From positions 310,001 to 374,000 of the forward strand of contig JBAIAA010000255.1 of NCBI GenBank assembly GCA_037893245.1: 64,000 bases of DNA, written 5' to 3'. The notes below the pieces were generated by a model, which had not been told where the DNA came from, did no database searches, and saw only the letters and a program-made list of their open reading frames with translations. Both the position numbers and the translations under genes were made by a program. Shown piece after piece: positions 54,134 to 64,000 of this stretch. Within the stretch, counting starts at the first letter, position 1. The number at the start of each line of letters is the position of its first letter. The DNA is from Crossaster papposus (lineage: Eukaryota; Echinodermata; Asteroidea; Velatida; Solasteridae).

Positions 54134-57100
54134 CACCGGCTACAACTTTATTCTAGATTCCTCTGGGGCCTTCCACAGTTCAATTTACTGTGATCCAGTC
54201 GAGGCCAAGATGGATGAAAGGAATATAAAAAAACGGCGAACCAGCAGGACGAGGTTTACTCGACAGAAATTAAGGGTGTTGGAGCAACACATGAAGCAAG
54301 AAGATTCCATAGAAGAACTGACTGTGTAGTTCCGAAAACTGGAAGTTACCTTTATGGAACTTCAAAACCGACACGATGAGTATTGTGAGACAATACTAGA
54401 CTGTGGTAAATATGAGCAGAAAGAGTGATACATTCAGACCTGCATGGATATCTTCATGGGAATGAAGCTCAAGCTGACTCAATTAAGAAAATCTCAACTT
54501 GACAAACCAGCTGGAGGTACGCCGGCAAAATATGTTGTTGCACCACTTGATGATGATGCATCCCAAGCTTCCTCAGATTGCAACGCTCAACCAGAAAGCA
54601 GTGTTGCTCAACAGCAAGCTGACCTGTCACCTCTCTTACAAACGCCAGCAAGTTCTGAAGTAATGCAGCCATTAAAAACCAGTACTTCTGCTTCGTACAA
54701 ATTGAAACCGAGGATAGAAAAACCCAAGTTGCCGACATTCAGCAGGGACGTCAGAGACTATCATACCTTTAAAGATGACTTCAAACACATGATTGATCCA
54801 ATCTATGATGCAAGAGATGCTGTATCCATTCTGCGGAACAGTTTAACTGGCAAGCCAATTGAGTTACTGAAATGTATTGGAACTGATTATGCTGCATGCT
54901 TGGATTACTTGAACATGTACTACGGTGATCCGAGGGTCATCTCTGACATAGTTGCATAGGACCTGACCAAATTCAGAGCACTTGGTGATGAGGAAGATGG
55001 GCGCTTTTGTGAGTTTGCTCAACTTGTACGGCGCTCCTTCAATATCCTAAAGCAAGTCGGGAAAAAGTCGGATATGAACAATAACAATATACTGACTCTC
55101 ATCGAGAAGAAACTGACTTCAGATGATAGTAATATATGTATGCCCGCATATTACAGCAGAACAGAGAGGAGGCCTCTCTTGAAGGCCTGCTCAAATTTCT
55201 TCAGGATGAGACGAAGACCACATGTATAGTAAGACATGTGGCCTCGGCACCAACAGCTCAGGTTATGGCGTGCAACACCAACACAGATTACATTGATGTT
55301 GCACTCTACCCTTGCTGACGGCTGAAATCGGGGCACTTGACAAGAAAATGACTGGAAACATTGTGTTCGACTGTGCGAGTGTGCGAGTGTAACCCTAGTC
55401 CGAGAGGTAGCGGTGCAAAGACTTGGTCTACATGGCAAAGGCAAACCAATCAGCATCGACATCACAACATTGGGCGGAATGACTGAGACTCACATCACCA
55501 AGCTGCATAAGATCAAGGTGTATCACGAAGAGAAAGTGTATAAGGTGTCAGCGGTAGAACTTCCCGAGATAACCACAGTACCGCCACTACCAGAGCAACG
55601 CAGAAAAAAGATCGAGACTTATTTGGGGTTGAAGATTAGACGTGGGTATGGATAGATTGACATACTACTAGGTGTTGATCATCCTGCTATGCATGGCGGT
55701 GAGACAGAGCAAATAGAGGGCTATGTCCTAAGAAATTCCTCCCTGGGCTGGGTGATTTTTGGATCATCTAGTGAGGCAACTGCAAGAACATCCACTGTAC
55801 TCCACATACAGGTCACTGGCAAGACTGACCTCCGCGAGTTTTTGGTTTACTGAGGCGATGGGGGTGAGGCTTCGAAACTGCAACTGTAAGTCTTCAAATG
55901 ACATGCAGTTGACTCCGAATGACCAACACCAATTTGAAAAGATGTGGGAGTCATGTGAGAAAGTAGACAACAGATGGCTGGTTCCCTACCCATGGAAGAG
56001 AAACCCGAAAGATGTGCCAGACAACAGAAAACAGGCTATGGCAAAGCTGCTGTCCATAGAGAAGAGGCTCCAAAAAGAAGGGAACAATTAATGCTCAACT
56101 CTATGATGATCAGATGAAAGAAATGGAACAAAAGTGGATTTCGAGAAAGTTGAGCAACGAAGAGATTAAAAATTATGATGGTCCGGTCCACTATGTTTCC
56201 CACCACCCAGTCATACGTCCTGATAAGAAGAGTACGCCAGTTCGCATCGTATTCAATGCATCCGCTAGCTTCAACGGCCATCGACTGAATGAGTACTGGG
56301 AGAAAGGCCCTGATCTCCTTAACGATCTATTTTGAGTTCTGTTCCGGTTCAGACAATTTCCGATTGCTGTGTCGGGCGACATAGCTAAGATGTACCACCA
56401 AATCAGAATCTCCGAAAGAGACAAGCATGTCCATAGGTTCCCATGGAAGAGCTATAAAGCACGAGAACCAGATGTACATGTATTTGTTAAAGAGGTGGTG
56501 ACCTTTGGCGACATGCCAGCATCAGCTATGGCATTGACTGCACTGAAGAGGACAGCCGCCGAAGGAGCCAAAGACTACCCAGAGGCATCCAGAGCATTAG
56601 ACGGTGACACATACATGGATGACATATGTACCTCTACAGATTCAGTTGAGAAGGCAACACGTCTGACTGGCCAAATTGACGTGGTCTTAAATGCAGGTGG
56701 CTTCAAGGTAAAAGAGTGGTTGTCAAACGCAAAGTTAGAAGAAGGAAAGACTGGAGAGAAACCAATCGTAGGAGGTATGCCTACAGAAGAGCAGAAGGTA
56801 TTAGGCGTGGTATGGAACCCAGAGACAGACAGACTGAAGTACCAAGTGGCCTTGAAAGAAAGAGATGTCATGACTAAACGGATGGTACTAAATGAGCTGG
56901 CCAAAATATTTGATCCCATTGGCTTTACTGGTGCTTTTCTGATCAGAGGAAAGATCCTGATGCAGAAGCTGTGGCAACTAGGTGTTGACTGGGATGACGA
57001 ATTACAACCAGAAGCAAAGGCTAAATGGAGAAAGTTCTTTAAAGAACTAAAGAGCTTATAGATGGATGATCCTTTGAGCGATGCCTGATGCCAAAGCCAG

Positions 57101-57310
57101 ACCGTCCTGTTGAACTGATAGTGTTCTGTGATGCATCCGACGACGCATTTCGTACAGTGGCCTACACCAGATGGGAGAACGAGTTCGGATCATTTGATAT
57201 GAGATTTGTCGCCGCAAAATGGAGAGTAGCTCCACTGAAGTGCCTGACGATTCCGAGATAGGAGCTACAAGCAGCAGTATTGACGACTAGACTCTATGCA
57301 ATCACGTGAA
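54134..57310 (+). pseudogene. BEL/Pao retrotransposon remnant, copy C (gag, protease, RT, part of RNase H)
   Basis: Order of pieces: gag-like start MDERNIKKRRTSRTRF (54210); DUF1759-type core KLPTFSRDVRDYHTFKDDF; protease-region pieces ITTLGGMTETHI and, in another frame, ILLGVDHPAMHGGE; RT with VRIVFNASASFNG, SGDIAKMYHQI and the YMDDI catalytic motif (near 56612); then KIFDPIGFTGAF and an RNase H start (VFCDASDDAF near 57120). The end near 57308 is abrupt; integrase and LTRs are absent. Stops include 54327, 54957, 55653 and 56333, with several frame changes. Related to 26196-27160. Long dead. Confidence 0.93.
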
Positions 57311-57654
57311 AAAAACCGTGAAAATTTGATTTTAAAACCACCAAACCTAAAAATTACTAAATATTCACCGACAAAACTGGTTCTAATTGTTGGGTATTGT
57401 TGTGTTTGTCTCTGAAGAAGATCTTATTTGATTTGTATATTTCAGGTCATTCCAGCCAGTAAGCAGTTTGCAGCAGTTTTAATCTTATTCATGTTGGGTT
57501 CTTTGTTTATTAGGTGGGGTTCGAAAAACCCATTAGTACAAATTCGCACCCCCCCCCCCCCCCCCCCCCCTTCCATAGTAAATCCTGCGTACGGGCCCGT
57601 TATGCTCCATTTGGTTGGCAGAGTACAGTAGGCCTACTGTTGTGTTTGTCATTG
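57311..57654. other. MITE-like junction before lectin copy 5
   Basis: Contains GTCTCTGAAGAAGATCTT (also at about 18109), a C run at about 57547-57570 and the CTGCGTACGGGCCCG end shared with the MITE family at 27392-27610. Confidence 0.5.
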
Positions 57655-57740
57655 TGTTGGTACTGACGAGTTATTGTGTTGGTAATGATGAGTTATTGTG
57701 TTGGTAACGATGAGTTATTGTGCTGTTATGATGAGTTTCT
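57655..57740. repeat. Minisatellite upstream of lectin copy 5
   Basis: Three to four units like GAGTTATTGTGTTGGTAATG, the same array type as at 20735-20815. Confidence 0.8.
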
Positions 57741-57854
57741 GTCTAACAAGCCATTACCGGTAGTATTGTCGTGCATGAACAATATGAATACGTCAGGGCG
57801 TGTTTATAGCTTGAGTGACGTTTCCCCATTGATTGCAAAGCACATGTATAGCAA

Positions 57855-57960
57855 CAGTTGGCACGTGACCATGGATTGAGGACTGTTGGCCAATCAAACC
57901 CTTACATATATGCGTGAATTCCAGCACTGTCTCTTGCTTTAGATATATACGGTGCGTGAG
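57855..57960 (+). promoter_or_regulatory. Lectin copy 5 promoter (intact in front of a dead gene)
   Basis: CACGTG at 57862-57867, CCAAT at 57890-57894 and GATATATAC at 57942-57950 match copy 1. The gene behind it is gutted, so any transcript would be non-coding for lectin. Confidence 0.6.
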
Positions 57961-58101
57961 ATATCCACGGTTTTCGTGCTGGTTAAAAGAAATTGTCAGT
58001 TTGTTCCTGTTCACTCGTCATAGTACACAGTTATCTTCATTTCGTCGTTGGTCTCTCATATGAAACACTTAATTCCCTGGAATCTTGATACACGCACGAC
58101 A

Positions 58102-58234
58102 ATGATTCCTACATTTGAATGGGGTATTTTCGGCTTCGAATTGCCCTCCGAACTGGCAACACTACGATAAATCCTGCTATCTGCTGATAACCCAACCCAT
58201 GAACTGGCACCAAGCGAATCGCACCTGTGTCCAA
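58102..58234 (+). pseudogene. Lectin copy 5: signal peptide damaged, gene internally deleted
   Basis: From ATG 58102 the first codons match copy 1. A deletion of about 27 bases then removes the middle of the signal peptide. Homology continues over the CPPNW start in a shifted context to CACCTGTGTCCAA at about 58234. The rest of the lectin domain, the whole PAN-like domain and part of the 3' flank are deleted; sequence resumes at TTTGCTTCACAGACCGTGAA in the 3' flank. Confidence 0.92.
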
Positions 58235-58289
58235 TTTTGCTTCACAGACCGTGAACGTACAAGGCGATGTAAATATTAACTACACAAGG

Positions 58290-59249
58290 CAAGGGGCATC
58301 AGTAAAACAAAAATTCGATATCAGGTGTGGGGTGGGGTGGTCTAACAGGCCTCGCGGCAGACTTTTCTGGCGCCAGAAAACTTTGCAAAAAGGGGTGGGT
58401 CTAACTGGATTTTGGAATGAAAAAAAAAAAATTCAACAAAAAAGGTGGGTCAAAACACCTGACTTGAACTACAAAAAAATATTTCACTCCATTTTTCGCC
58501 ATTTTCAAGCATTTTGTTAAAATTTTCGTGATCAGTGACAGCGTCAGTGATCGAATTTTCAATCGAGAAAAAATAAAAAACTTACGGGCATTCTCAATTT
58601 CAAGTCCGTTTTGACTGCTCTCACGGTGTCAGTGTCGGGCGACGATCCTATTCTTAATATGCGGCCGCCGCATTCTGAATGAAGAGCGACAACCGGCGTA
58701 ATTTACGGGTAATTGTCGAATTTTCCAACTCGGAAACATTGAATCTTTGAAAACGAAAGTGAAGATAATAGTACGCTGGACTCCGAGGAACTGAGGACCG
58801 GATGCGGACTGAGACTGGCGCCGGGCGCCGGGGATGATTATCAGTGAATAACTGCTGCAGCAGTTCGCGAAAGTGAACGGACACAGATTCGTCTATATCT
58901 GTCTGAACGAGCAGATTTCCATGGTCAAATTCAGAATGATCTCGAAAGTCGTTCCGAAAATTTCGATCTCGTCACGAATTATCTCCTGTCGAATTCCGAA
59001 AAATATATCCCGTTAAAGGGGTGGGTCCGAACTTGAGTTGGTGAAATGAAAAAAATATTTCCCGTTAAAGGGGTGGGTCCGAACTCCAGTTAATGAAATG
59101 AAAAAAAAATATTCCGTAAAAGGGGTGGGTATGGCATCCGGATATCATTTTCAAAAAAAAATATCCGTAAGGGTGGGTGGGTCAACGCCGAAAATTTCGT
59201 TGGAATTTTCTGACCCGATATCGAGAAATTTTCTTCCTGATGCCCCCTG
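58290..59249. mobile_element. Non-autonomous hAT-like element (960 bp)
   Basis: The ends CAAGGGGCATCAG and CTGATGCCCCCTG are inverted. CACAAGG flanks both sides (58283-58289 and 59250-59256), giving a 7-8 bp target duplication. Inner terminal sequence ATTCGATATC also pairs with GATATCGAGAA. Near the right end is a triplicated unit, AAAGGGGTGGGTCCGAACT-like, at about 59015, 59069 and 59118. No transposase ORF. It lies in the lectin copy 5 flank, almost exactly where another element lies in copy 3. Confidence 0.8.
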
Positions 59250-59640
59250 CACAAGGGCTGAATAAATATACAATCTGTAGCAAATGCTTTTAAGTACAAG
59301 TAAAACAGAACAACATTTACTTTGCAATAAAAGCATTAAGGAAAAGCAAATGTTTGAATCGTATAAATACAATTTTTACTGTTCGGCATTTGCTAACTGA
59401 AATGGTAGTAAATGCTTCATACTTAACTTGCGTTCGAATCTTCATTGTGTGTATTATTAGTCTTGTTTGCAAGACAACCTAATCGCGCTATGCAGCGCGC
59501 GTAGGCCGTCGGCTTCCCCTAACGTAAACCGTGGTGTTAATTTAACACAATCGGTATCTATATATATATAGGACAACACCCGTAAAAGTTAATACCAGAT
59601 GGTCCTATAATAGTGTACATTTTACACCGCAGTTTTTGCA
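59250..59640 (+). other. Lectin copy 5 3' flank plus a small MITE
   Basis: The flank continues (ATACAATCTGTAGCAAATGC) to the dispersed GCAGCGCGCGTAGGCC repeat. It is followed by a MITE of about 110 bases (59532-59640) shared with 34697-34818. Confidence 0.7.
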
Positions 59641-59807
59641 GACCACGCCATAACCTTCAATAAGGTCGTCTTGTATATTTCCTATAATCGCTCCTAAAGT
59701 TCCGAGCAGAACTGTGTCGCATTTGCACGCGGGTGGGACGTTGCGTGCATAAATACATGACGCAACATGCATAATCGCGGACTCATTGGTCAAGTTTGTG
59801 TTATGGT

Positions 59808-59990
59808 TGCCTAGCAATAGCGTGCAGGACTTTCGATTGCAACCTCCCGGGTTCGCATCCTGAAACGGTTTCGGTAAGATTTTTCTTAAAAGGACTAAGT
59901 ACAAATGGAAGGTTGATATATTTAAAATTCGGAAATCGAATGCGCAGGTGCCAGTGGCCAAGTGGTAACATACGGGAGTTTCGATCGCAA
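59808..59990. repeat. tRNA-derived SINE-like segment, second copy
   Basis: Matches 37560-37760, including CCCGGGTTCGCATCCTGAAA and GTGGCCAAG.GGTAACATAC. Confidence 0.5.
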
Positions 59991-60235
59991 CCTTTTTCTC
60001 TAATTGATTTTACGTATAGGGAGCCTAATTCTGACAGGGGGCCTAGATATCCGGTAAGGGTGTCGGCTGATGGGAAGCTTGGTACGCAGGTATATCAGGA
60101 TGTGTTATGGTTATAGATATACATTGAGGTGACGTCATGATTACGCCATCATGTGATTTAGTATGGTTTTATTAAGTATTGGGGATCTTTAAGCTCTTGG
60201 AAGTACAGTTTCAGTAGATATCAGATCAAGTTCAA

Positions 60236-61366
60236 GATCAAGGAGATGCTCCCCCTGACAAACTCTCCAAGGTCCGCCCGCTGCTTGACATTGTACTGCC
60301 ATCCTTTCCTCGCATTTACATGCCAGGCCGAAATTTTTCACCCGATGAGACAATGATCAAGTTCAAAGGTCGACTTGGTTTCAAACAGTACATGCCACGA
60401 AAGTCCGCCGAATGGGGATTAAAATGTTTTTCATTAAACGAGTCAGAAACTGGTTATACCTGTGCTTGGAAGGTGTTCACCGGCTCCCAGCCCACATCAA
60501 AGGAATCCAGTCGACCCTCCATTGGTTATGCTTCAACACACCACCCACCTAATATTACATCTGCTGGGCATGTAGTCCTCGACCTAATTACAGGACTAGA
60601 AAATAAGGGACATTTCATTTTCATGGACAATTGGTACACAAGCCCAGCTCTCATCTGCTAATTATCACAGTTAAAGTTTGGAGCTTGTGGAACTGCACGC
60701 TACACCACACTGGGGATTCCAGATTTTGCAAACCCCAAAAAATTACACATGATAAGAGGTGCTGACCCCCAGTTTTACACCAAAGCCGGCCAACTGTGCG
60801 GCGTTTGGCAGGATGCCAAGCGTGTAACTCTTCTCACAAACGTTGGAAACTGCAATATCGACACGAAAGATATTCAGAGCAAAAACAGTTTGAGTGGACT
60901 TTGTACGATCAAAAAACCTTCTGTCGTTAATGATTATAATAAATACATGGGAGGAAGTGATCTCGCAGCACAAATGTGTAAGTACTACTCGCACCCTCAC
61001 AAATCGATGAAATGGTGGAAAAGAGCTTTCGTGGCCATTCTTGATATCTGCTTGGTGAATGCTACCATTGTATACAACAGCATCCCTACAAATCAGCACT
61101 TGGCCACTTTGGATTTCAGAGTGAAGATCATAGAAGAGCTTATTTCCACTTCGAAGCACAACCAAGCTCAGCATGCCAGTCAGGTGTCACGTGGTTCCAG
61201 CCGCTTTCCAACTCATCACTATCCTGGAAGAATTTCTGCCGGCAAAAGGCGCAACTGTGTTGTTTGCAGTACAATAGCCAAGCGTAAACAAACTCGCACG
61301 ATTTGTAAACAGTGTGACAAACCAATGTGTGTACTACCATGCTTTGAGAAGTTGCATAGTCTGTAA
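60236..61366 (+). pseudogene. piggyBac-type transposase remnant, copy 2 (better preserved)
   Basis: A single frame covers DETMIKFKGR, MDNWYTSPAL and VNDYNKYMGGSD (the three catalytic Asp regions) and a complete Cys-rich C-terminus (NCVVC, ICKQCDKPMCVLPCF). The only internal break visible is TAA 60659-60661, just after the second Asp. The N-terminal region is missing: homology starts at about 60237 (AGGAGATGCTCCCCCTGACA). The same TAA in copy 1 shows the duplicated parent was already dead, or that both descend from one defective mobile copy. Confidence 0.93.
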
Positions 61367-61790
61367 TGAGCATTCACCTGAGCAAGTTTTATTGTGGTCC
61401 CCCCCCCCCCCCCATCCCAATGTTGAAGTATTAGCGCACACACCGCCAACCCAACGTTGAGCTGGGGGGGGGGGGGGGGGGGGGGGGTGTAGCCTTCATT
61501 TGAACTTTTAACTGCATCCATAGTGTACCCATTTTGTATGTTTGTGCAATTACCTTCACAGTCCGGATTTCCTTCATTTTAAATAAAATCTAAGAAAATC
61601 TAAGTATTTTCGAAGAAAAACATCTCACTCCTAAATTAGTGTTTCTTCATCAGATTTACTCTTCTTTGTAGTTGTCAAGTCAAGGGCAAAAAGTGGGGGT
61701 GAGATATGGAATTCTTTCCACTTCTTCTCACAGGCCAATAATAATAAATCTAATAGTCATTGCTTTGGGGGCACTGTCAATCCATTATGA
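61367..61790 (+). other. piggyBac copy 2 3' flank with paired C and G runs
   Basis: A C run at about 61399-61414 and a G run at about 61465-61487 flank ACCGCCAACCCAACGTTGAG. The flank matches 31141-31551. Confidence 0.7.
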
Positions 61791-64000
61791 TTCAACACCA
61801 CTTCAAAGAAGAGTGGCCTTTCATTACTTTGCCTTGCGAGGGCGCTATACACTAAAACTTGGCAAAAAGTACTTGGTCACTAACTGGTCATATCATGTAT
61901 ATTACTGTGGTAACCTAAGCATAGTGACAAAGTGTGCCTTGGTACTGAAAGGGTTATAGTGATTTTAACGAAGGCTTTGGAAGAATTGCACTTGTAGGTT
62001 GGATGGTTAAAACTGTACCGGAAACTGTCGGGAGTAGATCGGTGCATGGAGGGTCATCAATCATATCAGTTAAAATTTCGCTCGTTTCGCTGGGTATTTA
62101 CTTGAATGTTGACAATATTAAGGTTAAAACTACACGGTTAAAACTCCATGTATTAACTAACGTTTAGCAGCTCCGAGCCAAATGGGGCCGGCTGCCTGAA
62201 AAATGATGGATGTAATACCTGTGAGCAAATCAACAAAAACAACGTGACCACGAAGAAAGGATTGTGGCGGAACCGGCGGAGGACCTAGATTGGGACTGGT
62301 CTTATTATCCCAGGACTCCAACCAACTCTTATTATCCAACAAATATATTTATTAGCCTCGCGCAAGGATGAGCGGCTATCCAGACGCAAGGGGGGACAAT
62401 TAACGAACGGCGGACTTAACCTAGGGGCTGTTCGTTTGGTGGAAATATACCACCGTTTTATGACAGTGTTTAACTTGATGTAATAGAAGAGCACTAAATA
62501 ATTAGTCTTAATAAACCTCACAATGTAAATAAACCTCACAGTGACAAGTATTCCAAAGACGATCAATAATTGGTCTTATTCTCCTTCAATGATTCTAGAG
62601 TAATTAACTTTACATACAAAACAGAATACACAATAAACCTCACTGGAGGTAACCCTCACGTGGTCCCTTTCACCACGTACAAAACTAGCTCGTAAATCAA
62701 CACCAGGGGTCAACTGCACCCTTAAATAAACCTCACGGAGCTCAGTAGCCTCAATAATAATATCTTTAATTATAACAAGGGTCTAGTGAAACTCCTATAC
62801 ATGACTAGGCTTCCAATAATCCTCACATGGTCAATTGCACCACTTGATGAGAATAATTGGGCTTTTATACAATATACAATATAACGTTCGGGGGCTAACA
62901 CACCTCTAACCGTTAATACAATTAGAATTCTTATATCTTTTATAGAAAGATAAAGAAACGCAAACTAGCAGAATAATAAAACACTTAGCAGAGCAACCTA
63001 ATTAATATGAACAAATAACCCTCACTAGAAAATCGTATACCTCAACCAGGTTCAGCTCACTGGCAGTGAGCTCAAGGTATACCTCACGTAGTTTACAATA
63101 ACCCTCAGCTGAACAGTTATTCAAATGACACGGAAACCCCCAATGTCTATCAACAAGGTTATAACATGGAGGTAGGACCTCCATGGTTATAATGATAACA
63201 CTCCTGAGAACTTGAGAACGTTACACTCAGGTCTCACTATACACAACCCTAGTCCTAGCGTCAACTCACTCTGACCCGAAGCCTCACGAACTTCCGAACC
63301 CGGCCGTACCAGAACGTCAACTTCAACGCCACCAGAGCTGAACGCTACCACCCGAAGCTTGCTTGGTCTCAACATGGAGGTAGGAAACCTCCATGGTCTC
63401 AAGTAGCGGAATTCAAAAAAATATCTCGATAGGTCTCGTTACAACGCCACCATTCTACGAACTGAACAAAACCCCAGGCCGGCCGCGCACAAGTAGCGAA
63501 ATGCGCTACGGTGATTGGTCGCCACGCGCTAATTATATGTGCATTACCCGGGCAGAAGCTACGCGCGCCGGTAATTGGTTGCTTAACCCTGATCATGCAG
63601 CCGCGCGTTAATGATTGGCCACTGCGCCAAGTATCACGCAGCATGAGCGCGTGATCCTGCATGAACAATATATTTAGATTAACTAGACTCGAATACGAGT
63701 CGGCATATACCCTGTTCCGTTACAGGATTCTAAGTTCTTTCGCTGCTCGGGTCGAAATCTGTGTGTGATAATCTGCTGCAAAATTCAAACAACACGACAG
63801 ATCTTCGACGAAAGACAGACGACGCTTCCTCCTATAGACTTTGCCATTTTTTTCGAACGTACTGAAGTAGGTCCATATAGCTGCATGACGTGTGATTGGT
63901 GTGATTGGACACTCCCCATAATAAGCCCCGCCTATACTTATCTACCTTGTATTATCTGTAATGGAAAACAACGCAAAGCAAAGACTCTGGACGTAACTTT
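61791..64000. other. Unresolved repeat-like region
   Basis: No supported gene. From about 62500 to 63240 the phrase CCTCAC recurs at irregular spacing (for example AAACCTCACAATG, AAACCTCACAGTG, AAACCTCACTGG). Two hairpins built on AACATGGAGGTAGG and CCTCCATGG occur at 63165-63187 and 63372-63395. The last 300 bases are promoter-like on the minus strand, with CCAAT motifs and GGCGGGGC. A minus-strand LTR is possible but not shown. Confidence 0.4.

Overview
The window is animal genomic DNA. It has spliced exons with GT/AG borders, Ty3/gypsy, BEL/Pao, piggyBac and hAT-type elements, many foldback MITEs, tRNA-derived SINE-like pieces, TRIM-NHL and SDR genes, and intronless secreted C-type lectins. 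The mix, and the frequent short phrase TAGGCCTA, suggest a marine deuterostome invertebrate, possibly an echinoderm. That assignment is inference; nothing in the sequence fixes the species. No bacterial genes, operons or CRISPR arrays are present.

Layout. 1-9068: the 3' part of a large Ty3/gypsy retrotransposon, with pol, a C2H2 zinc-finger ORF in the position env would occupy, and a 3' LTR. A 2.2-kb hAT-type element with a perfect 8-bp target duplication splits the zinc-finger ORF. 9069-16240: stacked foldback elements, poly-G/poly-C MITEs and a 73-bp tandem repeat. 16241-18378: the last two coding exons of an SDR16C-like dehydrogenase gene (SDR-A). 20640-34640: lectin blocks mixed with THAP-bearing TIR elements, BEL/Pao and piggyBac remnants. 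34819-37440: an unclassified insertion. 38595-40512: a TRIM-NHL pseudogene on the minus strand. 42976-45988: three exons of a second SDR16C-like gene (SDR-B). 44500-49600: nested foldback elements. 50637-51950: the fourth lectin block. 52520-57310: a second copy of the THAP plus BEL/Pao segment, more complete than the first. 57590-61790: a fifth, gutted lectin block fused to a second piggyBac copy. 61800-64000: unresolved repeat-like DNA.

Host genes and how they relate. Three lectin copies are intact (21162-21902, 32371-33114, 50782-51525). Each encodes a signal peptide, a C-type lectin domain and a PAN/apple-like domain in one exon. Two further copies are broken (28981-29388 and 58102-58234). 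Copies 1, 3 and 5 share a promoter region (CACGTG, CCAAT and TATA-like elements in the same order). Copy 4 lost it by recombination just upstream of the transcribed region. The two SDR genes are tandem paralogues with the same exon phases and an identical 117-nt penultimate exon length. SDR-B appears to have lost its catalytic Ser and Lys. The locus reads as an expanding secreted-lectin family whose duplication blocks have carried, and been broken by, transposons. Comparing the blocks gives near-exact empty sites for several insertions.
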